A DNA stretch of 64,000 nt, taken from Aphrocallistes beatrix. Taxonomy: Eukaryota; Porifera; Hexactinellida; Sceptrulophora; Aphrocallistidae. The notes below the pieces were generated by a model. The model ran no database searches, had not been told where the DNA came from, and worked only from the letters and a program-made list of their open reading frames with translations. Shown here one piece after another: positions 1-10,448 of the stretch. The first letter of the stretch is position 1. Each line of letters starts with the position of its first letter. The stretch spans positions 4,712,001 through 4,776,000 of the forward strand of contig OY725489.1 of the NCBI GenBank assembly GCA_963281255.1, read 5' to 3'. The position numbers and the translations under genes are program-made.

Positions 1-306
1 GGGAAATAACATCTCTAAATACGCCTGCCCTACTGCTATTATCGATATCGCACGAAAAATCACCAAAATTATCAATTTTTTAAATTTTGATGAGTAATGA
101 TAACGTCATAACAAAATGATGAGTCATCATTTTTTATGATAGTTGTATAATATGTGAGGTATGTTAGTCTACAGATTCTATTAAGTTTCAGTCTTCTATC
201 TCCTATAATGACTGAGTTATGCCCGAATAACTGTGTTGCTTAACTTTTAAAAATGTGACAATGACGTCATGATTCCATGATGAGTCGACATTTTGCTCTG
301 AGCTCA
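1..306 (-). repeat. Helitron/HINE-like dispersed repeat, partial copy 1
   Basis: This AT-rich stretch matches the inner part of the copies near 12.1-12.4 kb, 22.7-22.9 kb and 54.4-55.9 kb. Shared landmarks are GAGTCATCATTTTT, CTGAGTTATGCCCGAA and ATGATGAGTCGACATTTTGC. The copy enters from the left edge and breaks off near 306, where a different dispersed repeat begins. No coding potential is visible. The Helitron-like label is inferred from better-preserved copies that have a TC...ATTAAAACTC start and a terminal hairpin. Confidence 0.6.
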
Positions 307-314
307 GAAAATTT

Positions 315-560
315 AAAAAAATGGTACTATTCTATTTGATAATTTTCCAAATTATTATTTCAGTTGCAAATACAAGGCAGGACACATTTACTCTCTCATA
401 TAATGTTTTTATTTAAAATTATTATTCGCATAACTTATTTCATCATTGTACAAATCCTTGATCAAAGAAAGCACTCAAATGAAGACAAGCTCTTTCCCTG
501 CCATCAACAAACACAAGACTCCCGCCTAACGCTAGCAGAGGTTACTTAAATATTTTTTAG
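315..560. repeat. Dispersed repeat S, copy with empty Tc1 site
   Basis: The sequence from about 340 to 540 matches 24340-24393 joined directly to 25647-25790. In the second copy a Tc1 element interrupts the match at CTCTCATA. Here CTCTCATATAATG is continuous, so this copy is the unoccupied version of that site. A further piece of the same family, GTGTGTATTCATATTATC onward, is at 1288-1347 and 25793-25850. No function is recognised. Confidence 0.65.
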
Positions 561-1287
561 AAATTTTTTCAAAAATCTGGATTTTTGTATATTTGCTAAA
601 TACCGACCTTAGTACTTAATAAAACTTCTTTATTTCGAATTTTAGACTCTTATGGAAAGTATATCTTACAATTCTTTATAGTTCTCTCCTACAAAGCATT
701 AGTGAAGATATAATATTATTCTCTGTTTTCTCAAATTTCATTTTTGGAAAAAGTAACATTTCAAAAAAATTTTTGAGCTAAAGGAATTAATAATAGAAGA
801 GTTAATTTAGTGATATTATTTAGACATAGCATTGTCCATTTTTGGCATCTATCGAGCCCAAATTTCAATATCATTTCTAAAATTCAAATTGAGGGGTTTT
901 TATGTAAAAAAAATGTAAAAAAATGTAAAAATCGGCGTTCATAGATAATAAAATTAAATAATTTTAATATTGAATACTGGAGAGCTAAAATCCAACGATA
1001 ACTAGTTGAACAATATCACATTGAAATAGAATCAAAGCTCAAATAAGAACTAACAACTAGTGAATCCTTAGGAAAAATTATTTGCGTTGTATTATCGTCT
1101 ATGGGAGCTAAAATTAGGAATCCAAAAAATGCAGCGAGCACATACAATATTCAATGATTTTGATGCTACTAAAAATACTATCTAGTATAGACAAAACCAC
1201 GTGCCTAATATCAATAGTGTGTACTGAATGACTATAGAGTTGCCTATACTTCATAATACTATGGATACCTCTACTAGCGTTATTTAA
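561..1287. other. No recognised feature
   Basis: AT-rich sequence with short homopolymer and poly-A-rich runs, for example around 905-930. I see no open reading frame with recognisable motifs, no tandem repeat and no inverted termini. Confidence 0.5.
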
Positions 1288-1383
1288 CATGGTGTGTATT
1301 CATATTATCTTATTTTTATCATGTTGATTATTCGTATGATTACGAATACAGTCGACTCTCGTTAACACGTACACCAAGGGACC

Positions 1384-1608
1384 GTGGAGATTTGTACGGA
1401 TTGGAGATTTGTACTATACCCCAAAAGTCAACGTGAAGCGGGCAAGGAAGAAGCTGGAACCGACGATGATACCTCAGACCTACCGGAAGGTAAGTTGTCA
1501 TGGGTAGAGTGTGAAGAGTGTTCTGTGTGGTACCATTTTGTATCTGTTGGTGTTGTTAACAATGATAGTTTAGGCCAATATTGGGTATGTGATAAATGTT
1601 TAAATTAG
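1384..1608 (+). pseudogene. Pogo-like element remnant ending in half a PHD finger
   Basis: The frame ends with a PHD-type segment: WVECEECSVWYHF, then a CDKC pair just before the stop. The first zinc-ligand pairs expected in a complete PHD finger are missing, and the Cys normally found in WYHxxCVGV is Ser here. About 35 bases upstream, at 1349, is CAGTCGACTCTCGTTAACAC, which resembles a pogo/Tigger terminal repeat and is preceded by TA. The flank before it matches the repeat copy at 25793-25850, which lacks the insertion. I infer a strongly deleted pogo-class transposon keeping only its C-terminal zinc finger. No DDE domain is present, and the right terminus was not found. Confidence 0.5.
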
Positions 1609-1619
1609 ATATTTTATGT

Positions 1620-2160
1620 ATTTTAATCGTTTTATATGTATTTCTATCATCTTGTGTATTTCTATCATTTTGTGTATTTCTATCTATTATGTATGTCTTT
1701 CTATTATTCATGTTTTCGTGGGGTTTTATTATTAATATATATCTATTAAACTCAATATAATAACCTTGTCACTTTCTTTATTTAAATATGGGATAATCGA
1801 AATGAAGTAGAAAAATGAGATGAAATTTTTCTGTTTTTTTCCAGATGAGCGAATTATTGTAAACTAGTTTGGGAAAAATATTTATGATCAAAGTTAGGAT
1901 ATGTAACGATGCAGTATTGATTGGGGAACAGCCTAAGCATATAATTGAACTTTAAGGTTAAGTTGCACCCTCAGAGCATACATAAATTAACAAAAGTTAG
2001 AAGAATTAAAAATGTCGGTCGACAAACCGATAGTGCAGCTCCAGGTCGTGACACAATGTAATATTCACAATATTACATTTAAACTATGAAAATCGTATTC
2101 TGCATATTAAAATATCTTATATTGGCCGTTGAGAACTCGCTTTTAGCTCAAAATAATAAT
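1620..2160. other. AT-rich spacer, no recognised gene
   Basis: It begins with imperfect repeats of ATTTCTATCAT/TTTGTGTATTTC at 1625-1700, then ordinary AT-rich sequence. Nothing coding is recognised. The right end of the pogo-like remnant may lie here but has decayed beyond recognition. Confidence 0.45.
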
Positions 2161-2165
2161 TTTTC

Positions 2166-2438
2166 AAAAGGTGTGAAAATATGCATAAATACATATGCTA
2201 ATAACTCACGAAAGATACTCCCTTCCATGCCATAAGGACATCTCCCTATAGGAGCTGCACTAAAAATCACAATATTCCCCCCTGCGGCCTCCTGATGCTG
2301 TGGCGCACTTGTATTTTTTTGAGAACTCTCATTTCTAGTGCATGCTTTATTGAATGGACGGTGTCGAACGCACGTCTGCGTGATTTTGGAAAGCCTAGTA
2401 TTATTATCATAAAAATTAATCATATTTTCACACCTTTT
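2166..2438. mobile_element. Small TIR element (MITE), family unknown
   Basis: The ends are an inverted pair: AAAAGGTGTGAAAATATG at the left and CATATTTTCACACCTTTT at the right, 273 bp overall. The interior is more GC-rich than its surroundings and has no recognised product. No target duplication is clear, because both flanks are A/T runs. Non-autonomous DNA transposon is an inference from the matched termini. Confidence 0.5.
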
Positions 2439-2896
2439 TATGTAAACGTATATTTTAATTTTTGAGTTTTCATGTATTTTGGAAATATTTAGTGTTTAAT
2501 AGAGAATTAAGTAAGAAGATACCAAAAGAGCCTCACTAGTGATTTATCTTTTTCTCTATAAATAATTTTGAAGAGAACCTGTGGGCACATTAACAGAAGA
2601 TAAATATCTTTAGAAATTTGAGTTTAAAAATCTTTTCAATGGTGTCAAGTTTGTATGAATAAGTTGACAAATCTTTTAACGCTGCCGCTGCCGTTTATTA
2701 TTCCATTATTTGTGTTGCACAATAACTTTTCTAGAGCTAGATTTTTATTATTCATCATAGAAAGATTAGAAAAGGGATGGTAAATACTTTACTATAAACT
2801 TAGGACTTAAGTTATAATTGAAAGGCACAAAGTGGCATAATTGTGTCGAGAAGTGCCGGATTGAAAATCGTATAGTATTTTTAATAACCCACCAAA

Positions 2897-3265
2897 TTAG
2901 TAGCGAAGTGTAAATTTGTAGTATAATGTGTTTGCGAAGTCTAAGATAGCTTCTAAACTGGCCTCGAAGTGTGTAAAGGTCAAAGAAAATTTCAACTTAC
3001 AGTACCTCATTAATAATTTTACATTACTAAAATAACTAGTGAAATAAATAAGATAATTCCCAACCTGTGATATGCTTATCATAGCCCTCTCTATGCTCAT
3101 CTTTGATAGATTCCAGCTCCATCGCATGCATCGCAACTGAACTGGGACTCGTGTGAAAAGTGTAGCTGTTTCATAGTAGCTTTTCTCCCGCCACAGGTTC
3201 TGCTGGTTCTCTTGCATCTTCTCATCGCTACAGTCAACTCCTGGACTCGATCTTCCATTGGCCAT
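2897..3265 (-). CDS. Unrecognised reading frame, possibly a first exon
   Basis: A 122-codon frame whose N-terminal half (3060-3265) is more GC-rich and protein-like, beginning MANGRSSPGVDCSDEKMQEN. The C-terminal half is AT-rich and hydrophobic. A possible splice donor (CACAG followed by GTTGGG) lies where the composition changes, so the coding part could be a first exon of about 190 bp. I recognise no domain. It could be a transposon fragment or chance. No second exon was found. Confidence 0.28.
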   Translation of the reverse strand: MANGRSSPGVDCSDEKMQENQQNLWREKSYYETATLFTRVPVQLRCMRWSWNLSKMSIERAMISISQVGNYLIYFTSYFSNVKLLMRYCKLKFSLTFTHFEASLEAILDFANTLYYKFTLRY

Positions 3266-3429
3266 AATAATATAATATTCGCTTAGGGCTGAGTGGAATG
3301 TGAATGTAATAATAATGTGGCATCCGAATTTAGCTAACCAAAGCAGCTGTTATATTATATGATAAAAAAGTTGGATGAGCATTTATCTTCGAATGTTTAC
3401 TAAATAGTAAGACACAGGCAAGTAAACCT

Positions 3430-3640
3430 TATTATAAACTAAGAATTTCACATACCAATTTTATAGTTCCGAAACTAGCTAGGAAAAATTCAAGTACAGT
3501 AATCTCGAAGATAAATTCTTATGTGGGTAAGTAAATATCTGGCTATATGTAAGAATTTCAAATACCAATTTCATACTTCGGAAACTAGCTAGATGAATAC
3601 AAATATTCAAGCACAATAATATACTTGATGATAATATAGT
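3430..3640. repeat. Two tandem copies of a ~108-bp unit
   Basis: GAATTTCACATACCAATTTT at 3443 recurs as GAATTTCAAATACCAATTTC at 3551. Both are followed by a GAAACTAGCTAG motif and a CAAG(T/C)ACA motif. This is a diverged direct duplication with no coding content. Confidence 0.6.
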
Positions 3641-3689
3641 TTTTGAGCGAAGTCATGGAAACAAAGCAGATGCTTATGATTCGTATGAT

Positions 3690-3995
3690 GAAATTTCAAC
3701 ATTTGGGCACAGACAAGTCATTGTACAAGTTTAGTGAAATGGTTGTGTAGGGAAGTAGTGTGACATTTGTATATAGATGGGTAGATTTGTGGTGAAAGGA
3801 CAATTGTACGTACCACAGGATTGGTGTGTTTCTGTGGAGAATTACCTCAGGAGTCCAAATACAAGTATTGGACACTGGTGTAGCTAAGGATTGAAGCTTG
3901 CTAGGGCACAGGTAAATTATTTCTGTGTGAAACACGACGACGCCTAGAGTCGATTACCAATACCTTACACATTGATGAAAGTACAAACTTAATGT
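3690..3995. repeat. Dispersed repeat with inverted partner at 29.4 kb
   Basis: About 3895-3995 (AGGGCACAGGTAAATTATTT and GTCGATTACCAATACC) is found in reverse complement at about 29398-29500, between two foldback elements. The region is open on the minus strand for 79 codons, but no motif is recognised and I treat that frame as chance. Confidence 0.55.
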
Positions 3996-4182
3996 TTAAT
4001 TTGTAGCGCGGCTAATGAACACTTCGTCGCCCTGGAAAAATAAACACTTTCAGAAGAGTCCCTACAGGTGCCAAATATTGGTCACTTTCACAAATTTATA
4101 AATACTTTTCTAGCTTTTTTCTGCGAATGCATTAATAATTAATGAGGACAAATATAATTATCGTATAATATCTTTGATATAA

Positions 4183-6111
4183 GGATACCGCCCTCGAAAA
4201 ACATCGCCTGACATAAAAAAAAATGGTGAAATTTTTTATTATTAATTCCATCGGATTATTGAGTAGTCTACCATATAATCGTACTTGTTGGACGGTATTT
4301 ATTTTGATATTCTAGAAATGAGCACCTAAAGCTCAATAGTACTAAAAATCGGATAGTTATTCGTGGTTTTGCGGCGCGCAATCATCAATTATTTTCCAGC
4401 TTATCTGATATTTTTTCAATTATATGAACCTCAAAATGGTTTTGGCCCCTTTAAATATTATAAAACAGATGAATTTAGAAAAAGCGACACTTAAAATCCA
4501 ATCAAAATATCTTTATGAGGGACTTCATTTCAAAAATGCTCGGGGAATGGCCGTTGTGATATTAGCTATTGTGTATAGAAAAGAATTCTGAACATTTTTT
4601 AAAAAAATTTTTTCATATCCGCCCATTAGTTTGTAAGTTATAGTATATTGTATGTAAAGTTCGGACATCAAACCTCTCTATGACCCCGAAAGTGCTCGAT
4701 GTCAATGCTTAAAAACTATTGAAGATATATAATCTATTATAATCTTCAATGAAAGGATATATATGATAATATATAGGTTCCTCAAACATCTCTTTGTCAA
4801 AAAGTAAATATTTCTTGACTTATCATCGATTTTATTATAATACAAATTCTATGGAGAACTTTGAATATATTAGAAAATGGCAAATCTTGTCATGAAATAA
4901 GTTCCCAAAGTAGCTATTATACTCAAAAAACAATGCAATAGTCACCAGCAATGTATACAGAAATTTTGAAGCACTCAACATGATTATTTTGGAAATTCAA
5001 AGCATTAGCTCCAAAATTCGGTCAAAGCCCCCCATTTATGGTCCAAAAACAGATTCTTCCATATCTCGGGAAATATACACCAATATTCTTAGCTCTCAAT
5101 TCCTAATATACTTTTCAAGACGGTATCAATCTGATTCTTAAATAATAAGTGTACTACATGGAATGGAATGCTAAGTTTTAAATTTTTATCACGTGATGAC
5201 GTAGCATTTTTCGAAAATCCTAACTTGAAAACTAAAAGTCGTAGACTCTCGCTCTAACTTCCTAATATACTTTTTAGAAGCTCTTTATTCATTCTAAACC
5301 GATGAATTATACTTTGTAGTGCTAAGAATATGAATTATATTCCCCAATTGGTTCAATATATTCGGGGTTAGAGGCCTCAAGGTAATTTGTGAATTTTCAG
5401 TTTAATTTTGCTATTTTCACCAAAATCTGTTGGAATACATCTAATTCATTAGTATACATGCGCTTAAATGCCCATGGATGCTTTTATTTATCGTTAATAG
5501 CTCATTTTACATCGTTCTTAACATCAAAACTTCAAATCCCTATATCTCGGGACCTGAAAATTCCAAAATTGACCGTCTTTCAAAAATTTTAACTCAAAAT
5601 TGCCTTGAGATAGAGGTTTGAAAATTTCAGGAGTTGTTCCATATCATTAGGCAATGAGCGTAGGACCACTCGATTTTCGATATCTTACAAATTTGTGATT
5701 TTATTGCTGATTTCCAAAGAAAATCGGGCTTTCTTCGCCGTTTTTTTGCCCGTTTTATTCGGACACCGATAAAATTTACAATTTTTCTAATCTAAACTTT
5801 CTTCTGGTCCTATGAAGTGGCAAATATGATAGACTATCTATGAATAAATTTTCGAAGCATTTGTTCCAAACATGTGCTTTAAAAAAATCACAGAGTGGAG
5901 GAGGGCTTACCATTAAGATGTGCTAGGGAAGAACGGAATAAAACCGACTTTGAGACGCTGTAACTCAAAAACTAGAAATGCCAACCAAAAACTGTTTGGC
6001 ATGTCTCAATATTTTTTAATTGCACTACCTGCCCACGATTAACATCTTATATATCTCTATTCTTGATATATGCTGTAAGCCAAACCTAAGGATTTTTCAC
6101 GGGCGGTATCC
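4183..6111 (-). mobile_element. TTAA-flanked non-autonomous element, copy A
   Basis: The termini GGATACCGCCCTCGAAAAA (left) and GGGCGGTATCC (right) are inverted and match those at 39756-41695 and 61287. The right flank is TTAA; the left flank is ATAA, one base off. Internal sequence aligns in reverse orientation with copies B and C: TCTACC and GTCCAA motifs near one end, and a GGTTAGAGGCCTCAAGG stretch in the middle. No open frame longer than about 70 codons exists, so it cannot encode its transposase. A TTAA target points to piggyBac- or Kolobok-type transposases; I cannot choose between them. Confidence 0.7.
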
Positions 6112-6115
6112 TTAA

Positions 6116-6661
6116 GCATGGCCAGCCTATTTAAATGTTCTTATCGCATAGTTGAACGGTTATAATTTTTTGCTTCAAAGCATTGAAGGTGCGTTACCCT
6201 GAAGCCACTGACGCGGGCAAACTAACAAAACACAGTTGCTGTTATGAGTTAACAAAACACTACATAATCAAAATACTATAAAATAGAATATATAATCAAG
6301 ACCGTCAGACATGGAGCAGACATGGTCGCCCACTTTTGACGAGGCATCTGATGGGTAGGCCTGGGGAGGCAGTAGGTATGCTGGGGTGTGGCTGGGAGAG
6401 GTTAAAGGGTAGGCAGGGCGGGCCCACTTGTGAGTAGGCGTCCCAATCCCGAATCCATTCCATTTTCACAAAGCAATGAGGTAGCTCAAATGTCAGCATA
6501 TCGCATGATACATAATCCAATTTTAAGTTTTTTCCTTACTCATTTATCAATATGGCAGAGAAAAGGTTATCTTTCTAAAATTTGAAGGTGCAAAAATTTG
6601 GATACATTATAAAAGATCTTAATGTGGTAAATTGTCAAACATATACCAAATGGTGTAAATT
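6116..6661. other. No recognised gene
   Basis: The stretch at 6300-6450 is unusually GC-rich and purine-rich on the plus strand (repeated GGGTAGGC/GGCAGG words) and is open on the minus strand for 71 codons. No motif is recognisable. The rest is AT-rich. Confidence 0.4.
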
Positions 6662-6778
6662 GTCCCACCAACATCAGTAGAAGCTGAACGAGTATTTTCA
6701 TCAGCTGCTTACCTTTGTAATAAGTTGAGGACCAAACTTAATAAATGATGAGTCTATAGATACTCTACGTGTCTTATT
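6662..6778 (+). pseudogene. hAT transposase C-terminal fragment
   Basis: Plus-strand translation gives VPPTSVEAERVFSSAAYLC, then KLRTKLN and, after a frameshift, DESIDTLRVL. This is the typical hAT dimerisation block (serine/alanine-E-R-v-F-S-x-A, then klR..L). Only about 35 residues survive, and the frame is broken by two adjacent TGA codons. The rest of the element is not recognisable. Its downstream edge meets a 22-bp satellite. Confidence 0.7.
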
Positions 6779-6968
6779 CGCATGAGCCTATTCTGGGCGT
6801 ATGAGCCTATCTATCTGGGCACATGATCCTATCTATCTGGGCGCATGAGCCTATCTATCTGGGCACATGATCCTATCTATCTGGGCGCATGAGCCTATCT
6901 ATCTGGGAGCATGAGCCTATCTATCTGGGAGCATGAGCCTATCTATCTGGGCGTATGAACCTATCCTA
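6779..6968. repeat. 22-bp minisatellite, about nine units
   Basis: The unit CATGAGCCTATCTATCTGGG plus two variable bases repeats head to tail. Alternating units differ at GAG/GAT and GC/AC/AG, so higher-order duplication of a two-unit block is likely. Spacers are not unique and units abut, so this is not a CRISPR array. Confidence 0.85.
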
Positions 6969-7136
6969 GAGGTGTCGTAATTTCCCTCGTGCCGCGTGTC
7001 CGACGAAGAGTAACCAAAATGGGACGCCACCTCAAATATTCCAGGGTCGCCCCGAATAGTTCCATGCCTGATTAGCTTATTATATTTCGAGGGGGCTACT
7101 TTTCGATTTTACGTATACGGTAATTGAGATAAAATA

Positions 7137-7498
7137 CTAATAGTTACTTTCTTTCTTCTCTTCCATCTCCCATGCCCTCCTTTGATCCAATAGCATCTTT
7201 GAGACATCGAGTAGCCAAGTGTGTGTTGAATCCGGGAGTAGCAGCCTTTCAGTTGATATAGTATCTTTTGCTGAATGCAGGATAGCGCTTGGTCCTACAA
7301 AGGTTAGAAAGCAGTATCGGCAAGACGATCGTATTGAAGCCAGTAGTACTCCACTCAGCTCTAAACGAACGTTTCTCTCACTGGGTTCCAAACATACGCA
7401 CAGGAAACGCGTAGCTCCTGGATGGATGGAACACAGGAATCTAAAAAGACTGTCCGTGTGAGTCTCGCCAACACATTCAGCTGCAGAATCCATTTCGA
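7137..7498 (-). other. GC-richer segment fused to the mariner reading frame
   Basis: Directly after the truncated mariner transposase comes about 360 bp that is richer in GC than its surroundings and is open on both strands (121 codons minus, 80 codons plus). I recognise no domain in either frame. It replaces the place where the third mariner catalytic residue and the right terminus should be. It may be captured sequence, or an older insertion joined by deletion. Confidence 0.4.
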
Positions 7499-8401
7499 TC
7501 AACGCTTCGATATAAGCACTAGTGTGACTATGAAGTAACTTGGGGTAAACATTGGTCCCGCTTCCTCCACCTCCTTAGATTTGTGTGGTCTGGCATTATC
7601 GTGCAAAAGTTTTATTCCTTTGAGTCCGGTGGCTGGTCGACGCTTAAAATAATGTTTTTGGATCTCAGGAAGAACAATTGTTGCGTAGAAGTTGCTAGTG
7701 ATTGTTTGCCCCTTTGGGGCACAGATTTGGCACACTGGACCATACGCATCAAAAAAAATCGTGTACATAACCTTGGGGGTCCAGCGATCGGATCTCGGTA
7801 ATCCTGGGGGAGCACTCCCTTTTGCCACCCATACCTTATTCTGTTGCTTGCGTGGAGGTTCTGAATATATTATCCAAGTTTCATCCCCGGTAAATATTTC
7901 AGATAATCGCCCCTCATCGCAATGCTCATATTTTTCAAGCAAGTTTTTGGCCATTCTCAGTCGGTTCTTCTTTTGAGCCTGTGTTAAGAAATGTGGAACC
8001 CAACGTGAACAAACCTTTGACATACCGAGATGCTTTGTCAGAATAGTATGAACACTTCCCGTTAACAAGTCCAGGGTGCCAGCTAACTGTTCTACTGTAA
8101 TATGCGGATCAGAATCGCACATTTCAGCTACAAGAGCAATATTGTTGGAGGTAGTAGCAGTAACGGGTTGTCCCATCCGAGGGTCATCTTCAATCGACTC
8201 CCTACCTCCACGAAAACGAAGACTCCACTTCTTAACCGTCGATTCCGAACAGGCCTCTTCCCCAAATACGGTTACCAAGTCTTGGTGGATATTCCTTGGA
8301 GTATCGCTGAGTAATGAGCGAATTTTGATGTAGGCTCTCTGCTCTAGTAAAATTTCGCTCGATTTTGAAGCCATAAATTCTTCTGTGGTTACTATAGCCA
8401 A
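7499..8401 (-). pseudogene. Mariner-type transposase lacking third catalytic Asp
   Basis: A 300-codon frame. The N-terminal part is a SETMAR/mariner-style helix-turn-helix (GEEACSESTVKKWSLRFRGG, then DDPRMGQP). The catalytic core shows FTGDETWI (first Asp) and LLHDNARPH (second Asp). The expected final block, of the type hPxYSPDLaPCD, is absent: after ARPHKSKEVEEAG the sequence diverges into unrelated residues and stops. Usual length is about 345. The start could be the first Met or the internal MASKSSEI. Known mariners cut and paste at TA with DD34D chemistry; without the third Asp this copy should be inactive. I found no terminal repeats. Confidence 0.85.
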
Positions 8402-8565
8402 TCTTTAGGAAAACGTAACTTGGAAAATAATCAATCGATTCTATCAAACTAAATTGCTCCTACGAGAAGAATATATAAGCTATATAATTGGAAGCAAATA
8501 GGGGAGAAATGTAGTTAAACAATATAAGTAAAAGCGAGGGTTACGAACTAACTGAATGCCCTAAG

Positions 8566-8691
8566 TATATTGACCATATTTGGAAATATTTTTGGTTGCC
8601 TTTTCATAGCAACGCTCAGGAAAGTTAAAAAATTCCTGGCCGTTGCTAGGCACAGTCAAACAAAAATGTTTCCAAATATGGTCAATATATA
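8566..8691. mobile_element. Hairpin MITE
   Basis: TATATTGACCATATTTGGAA at the left is matched by its reverse complement ending at about 8690, with inner paired blocks (CATAGCAACG/CGTTGCTAGG and CAGGAA/TTCCTG). The whole 126 bp can fold into one hairpin. TA-rich ends suggest a TA target, but the family is not identified. Confidence 0.65.
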
Positions 8692-9039
8692 TATCAAATT
8701 GCTGGAAATCTCGTGCTGAGCATGAATTCAGCATTAAAAAGATGATCTGGCACTGTTTAAAGAAGTTAGAGCTGTAGGACATTTCGCATTTAAAATGTGT
8801 CGTTTTTAGAGCGACACCAGGTGATACAAGTGGCTCAAAGTGGCAAAATATTTGGGCTGGAGTTATAAAAATCGGGATTAATGTTTAGAACCCCTATAAG
8901 GATCTATAAATGATAAAAAAGCAATTTGGGCACATTTTTAATAAAAAACAAGTTTCGCATGGGAAACACCAACCTTAATATAGTATAAATGAACAAACAA
9001 GTATATAATATATTATAATGGAAGCATGCGAAACTATTG
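8692..9039. other. No recognised feature
   Basis: AT-rich spacer between the hairpin MITE and the PHD-only derivative. It may contain the decayed end of the latter's parent transposon, but I could not match it to the flank at 30790-30930. Confidence 0.4.
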
Positions 9040-9425
9040 TTATACAGCTTCTATACAGAACTCGAATTCCAAGTCACATTTCCTACAGATATAAGGATAA
9101 TCTCCCACGTCCTTTGAATTGGTATTGACGCATCCACAGTGAAACCATCTCAGCCAGAACTCACAACCTAACCAGTCATCATTCGCCCTCTTTCCCCCGG
9201 TTGGGAAGTCGTGTTGTTCACATTTCTCGCAAACTGTTTCAGAGTCATCAGGGTTAACACTCGTGGAAGGTAATTCTTTCATGGCAACAGATGAGAGCTC
9301 AGTACCAAAACCTCATTGTCAGACCCACTTGACTCCATACTAGATTCAAAATCAGCCGGAATGCAAACCTTTGGGAGATCTGCGCTGCGGAATGTAGAAA
9401 TAGTTTCTTGTTCTGAAGAAGACAT
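9040..9425 (-). pseudogene. PHD-only deletion derivative of the 31-kb transposase
   Basis: The frame starts MSSSEQETISTFRSADLP, clearly related to the N-terminus of the transposase at 30932-33332 (also MSSSEQ...RSADLP). After about 35 residues it jumps, with one frameshift, to FGTELSS. It then follows that protein's C-terminal PHD finger (CEKCEQHDF...DDWLGCEF...YICRKC). The whole transposase core is gone. Two zinc ligands have been lost: HDC has become HDF, and the second CxxC of CDFCDSW has become CEFWLRW. It is therefore an internally deleted and decayed copy. Confidence 0.8.
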
Positions 9426-9535
9426 TTTTTGAATTTCTTATGACATTAATTATTTCCCTACTTATTCTGATTCAGTGTAACTCGTTAATAAACTACAGCT
9501 GTAGTGCCCATAATTGTTCCACCTCACAGACTAAT

Positions 9536-9694
9536 CAGGGCCGGCGCCATCGTGAGGTGTCTTGGGTGTCCAGACACCCACTTCGTCTTGTTTTATCATA
9601 TTGTACAATATATATCCCTCTATAAATGAACACCCACTTTCTGATAAATCCATCTTAGGACACCCACTGACGATAAAACACTGCGCCGGCCATG
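9536..9694. mobile_element. hAT-like MITE with 5-bp flanking repeat
   Basis: The termini are CAGGGCCGGCGCCA and, at the other end, TGCGCCGGCCATG, a near-perfect inverted pair with inner GTCTTGGGTGTCC/GGACACCC matches. CTAAT sits on both sides (9531-9535 and 9695-9699). At 159 bp it has no coding potential. A CAGGG start is typical of hAT ends; a 5-bp duplication is shorter than the usual 8. Confidence 0.7.
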
Positions 9695-9861
9695 CTAATA
9701 ATATAACTAGTTTCTTGTAATGCAGTGGTAGAATTCTGAATTTAGCCATGTACCATACACATGCACATGTTGATATTATTAGAATTTTGCTAATTATGGA
9801 TGATGTTTGCATTTCTCAATTTCTTACTAACCTAAATTCCAATTACACTTGGTTGTAACGT

Positions 9862-9920
9862 GCTTACATATCTACTGTTATGTGTACATTGCTTACATAT
9901 CTACTGTTATGTGTACATTG
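9862..9920. repeat. Direct duplication of 29 bp
   Basis: GCTTACATATCTACTGTTAT occurs at 9862 and again at 9891, each followed by GTGTACATT. A recent local tandem duplication. Confidence 0.85.
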
Positions 9921-10448
9921 CTATTTTGACATATTGTTGTCTGGGATTGAAAATGGAGCCTTGAATGGGGCACCTCCCAATAACACGCACCCTTATGTGG
10001 TCTCTAAAAAACCTTTTTGTTCGCATAATATATGTTGAAAGTACTCTTAGTCCAAACACCATCAAGGATATATTTATCAATCTATTTTGTTGATTTGTAG
10101 CCATTTGTAGTCTAGTGACTTTTTATCATTATTTTGGGAAAAGGAGTACGGATGGACAAGTTCAGCATGCTTTTTGTGGTGGTCATGTATGTAGACCAAA
10201 AGGGATGAATTTGAAATAGGCGACATTTGTTCTGAGAAAGTCTCTCGACCCTGTAGTTCAAAACAAATTATTGCAATCTTGCTATTTGGACGAAATACCC
10301 TATTCTTAAACCATTGTTAAATTTAGATGAGTCTTATACGTCTAGTTGCACTCAGCAAACCGAGCGGAGCCGAAAGAGGGATCACTCGAGATAGGGTTCA
10401 AACAAGTTGTGAGAATGGAATGTTGTCACATTCCTATGCTGCTAAGAT
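9921..10448. other. No gene; partial similarity to 24.1 kb
   Basis: 10340-10440 (ACTCAGCAAAC...GGGATCACTCGAGATAGGGTT) resembles 24080-24150 (ACTCAGCAAGC...GGGTCACTCGATATGGTTT), so this is part of a diverged dispersed repeat. Nothing else is recognised. Confidence 0.4.

Noticed and set aside
6779-6968. Regularly spaced short repeats resembling a CRISPR array
   Set aside because: Units abut with no unique spacers, and the setting is an animal-type transposon landscape; it is a minisatellite.
7583-8333. Several plus-strand frames opposite the mariner gene
   Set aside because: They are antisense shadows of a well-supported minus-strand transposase and have no motifs of their own.
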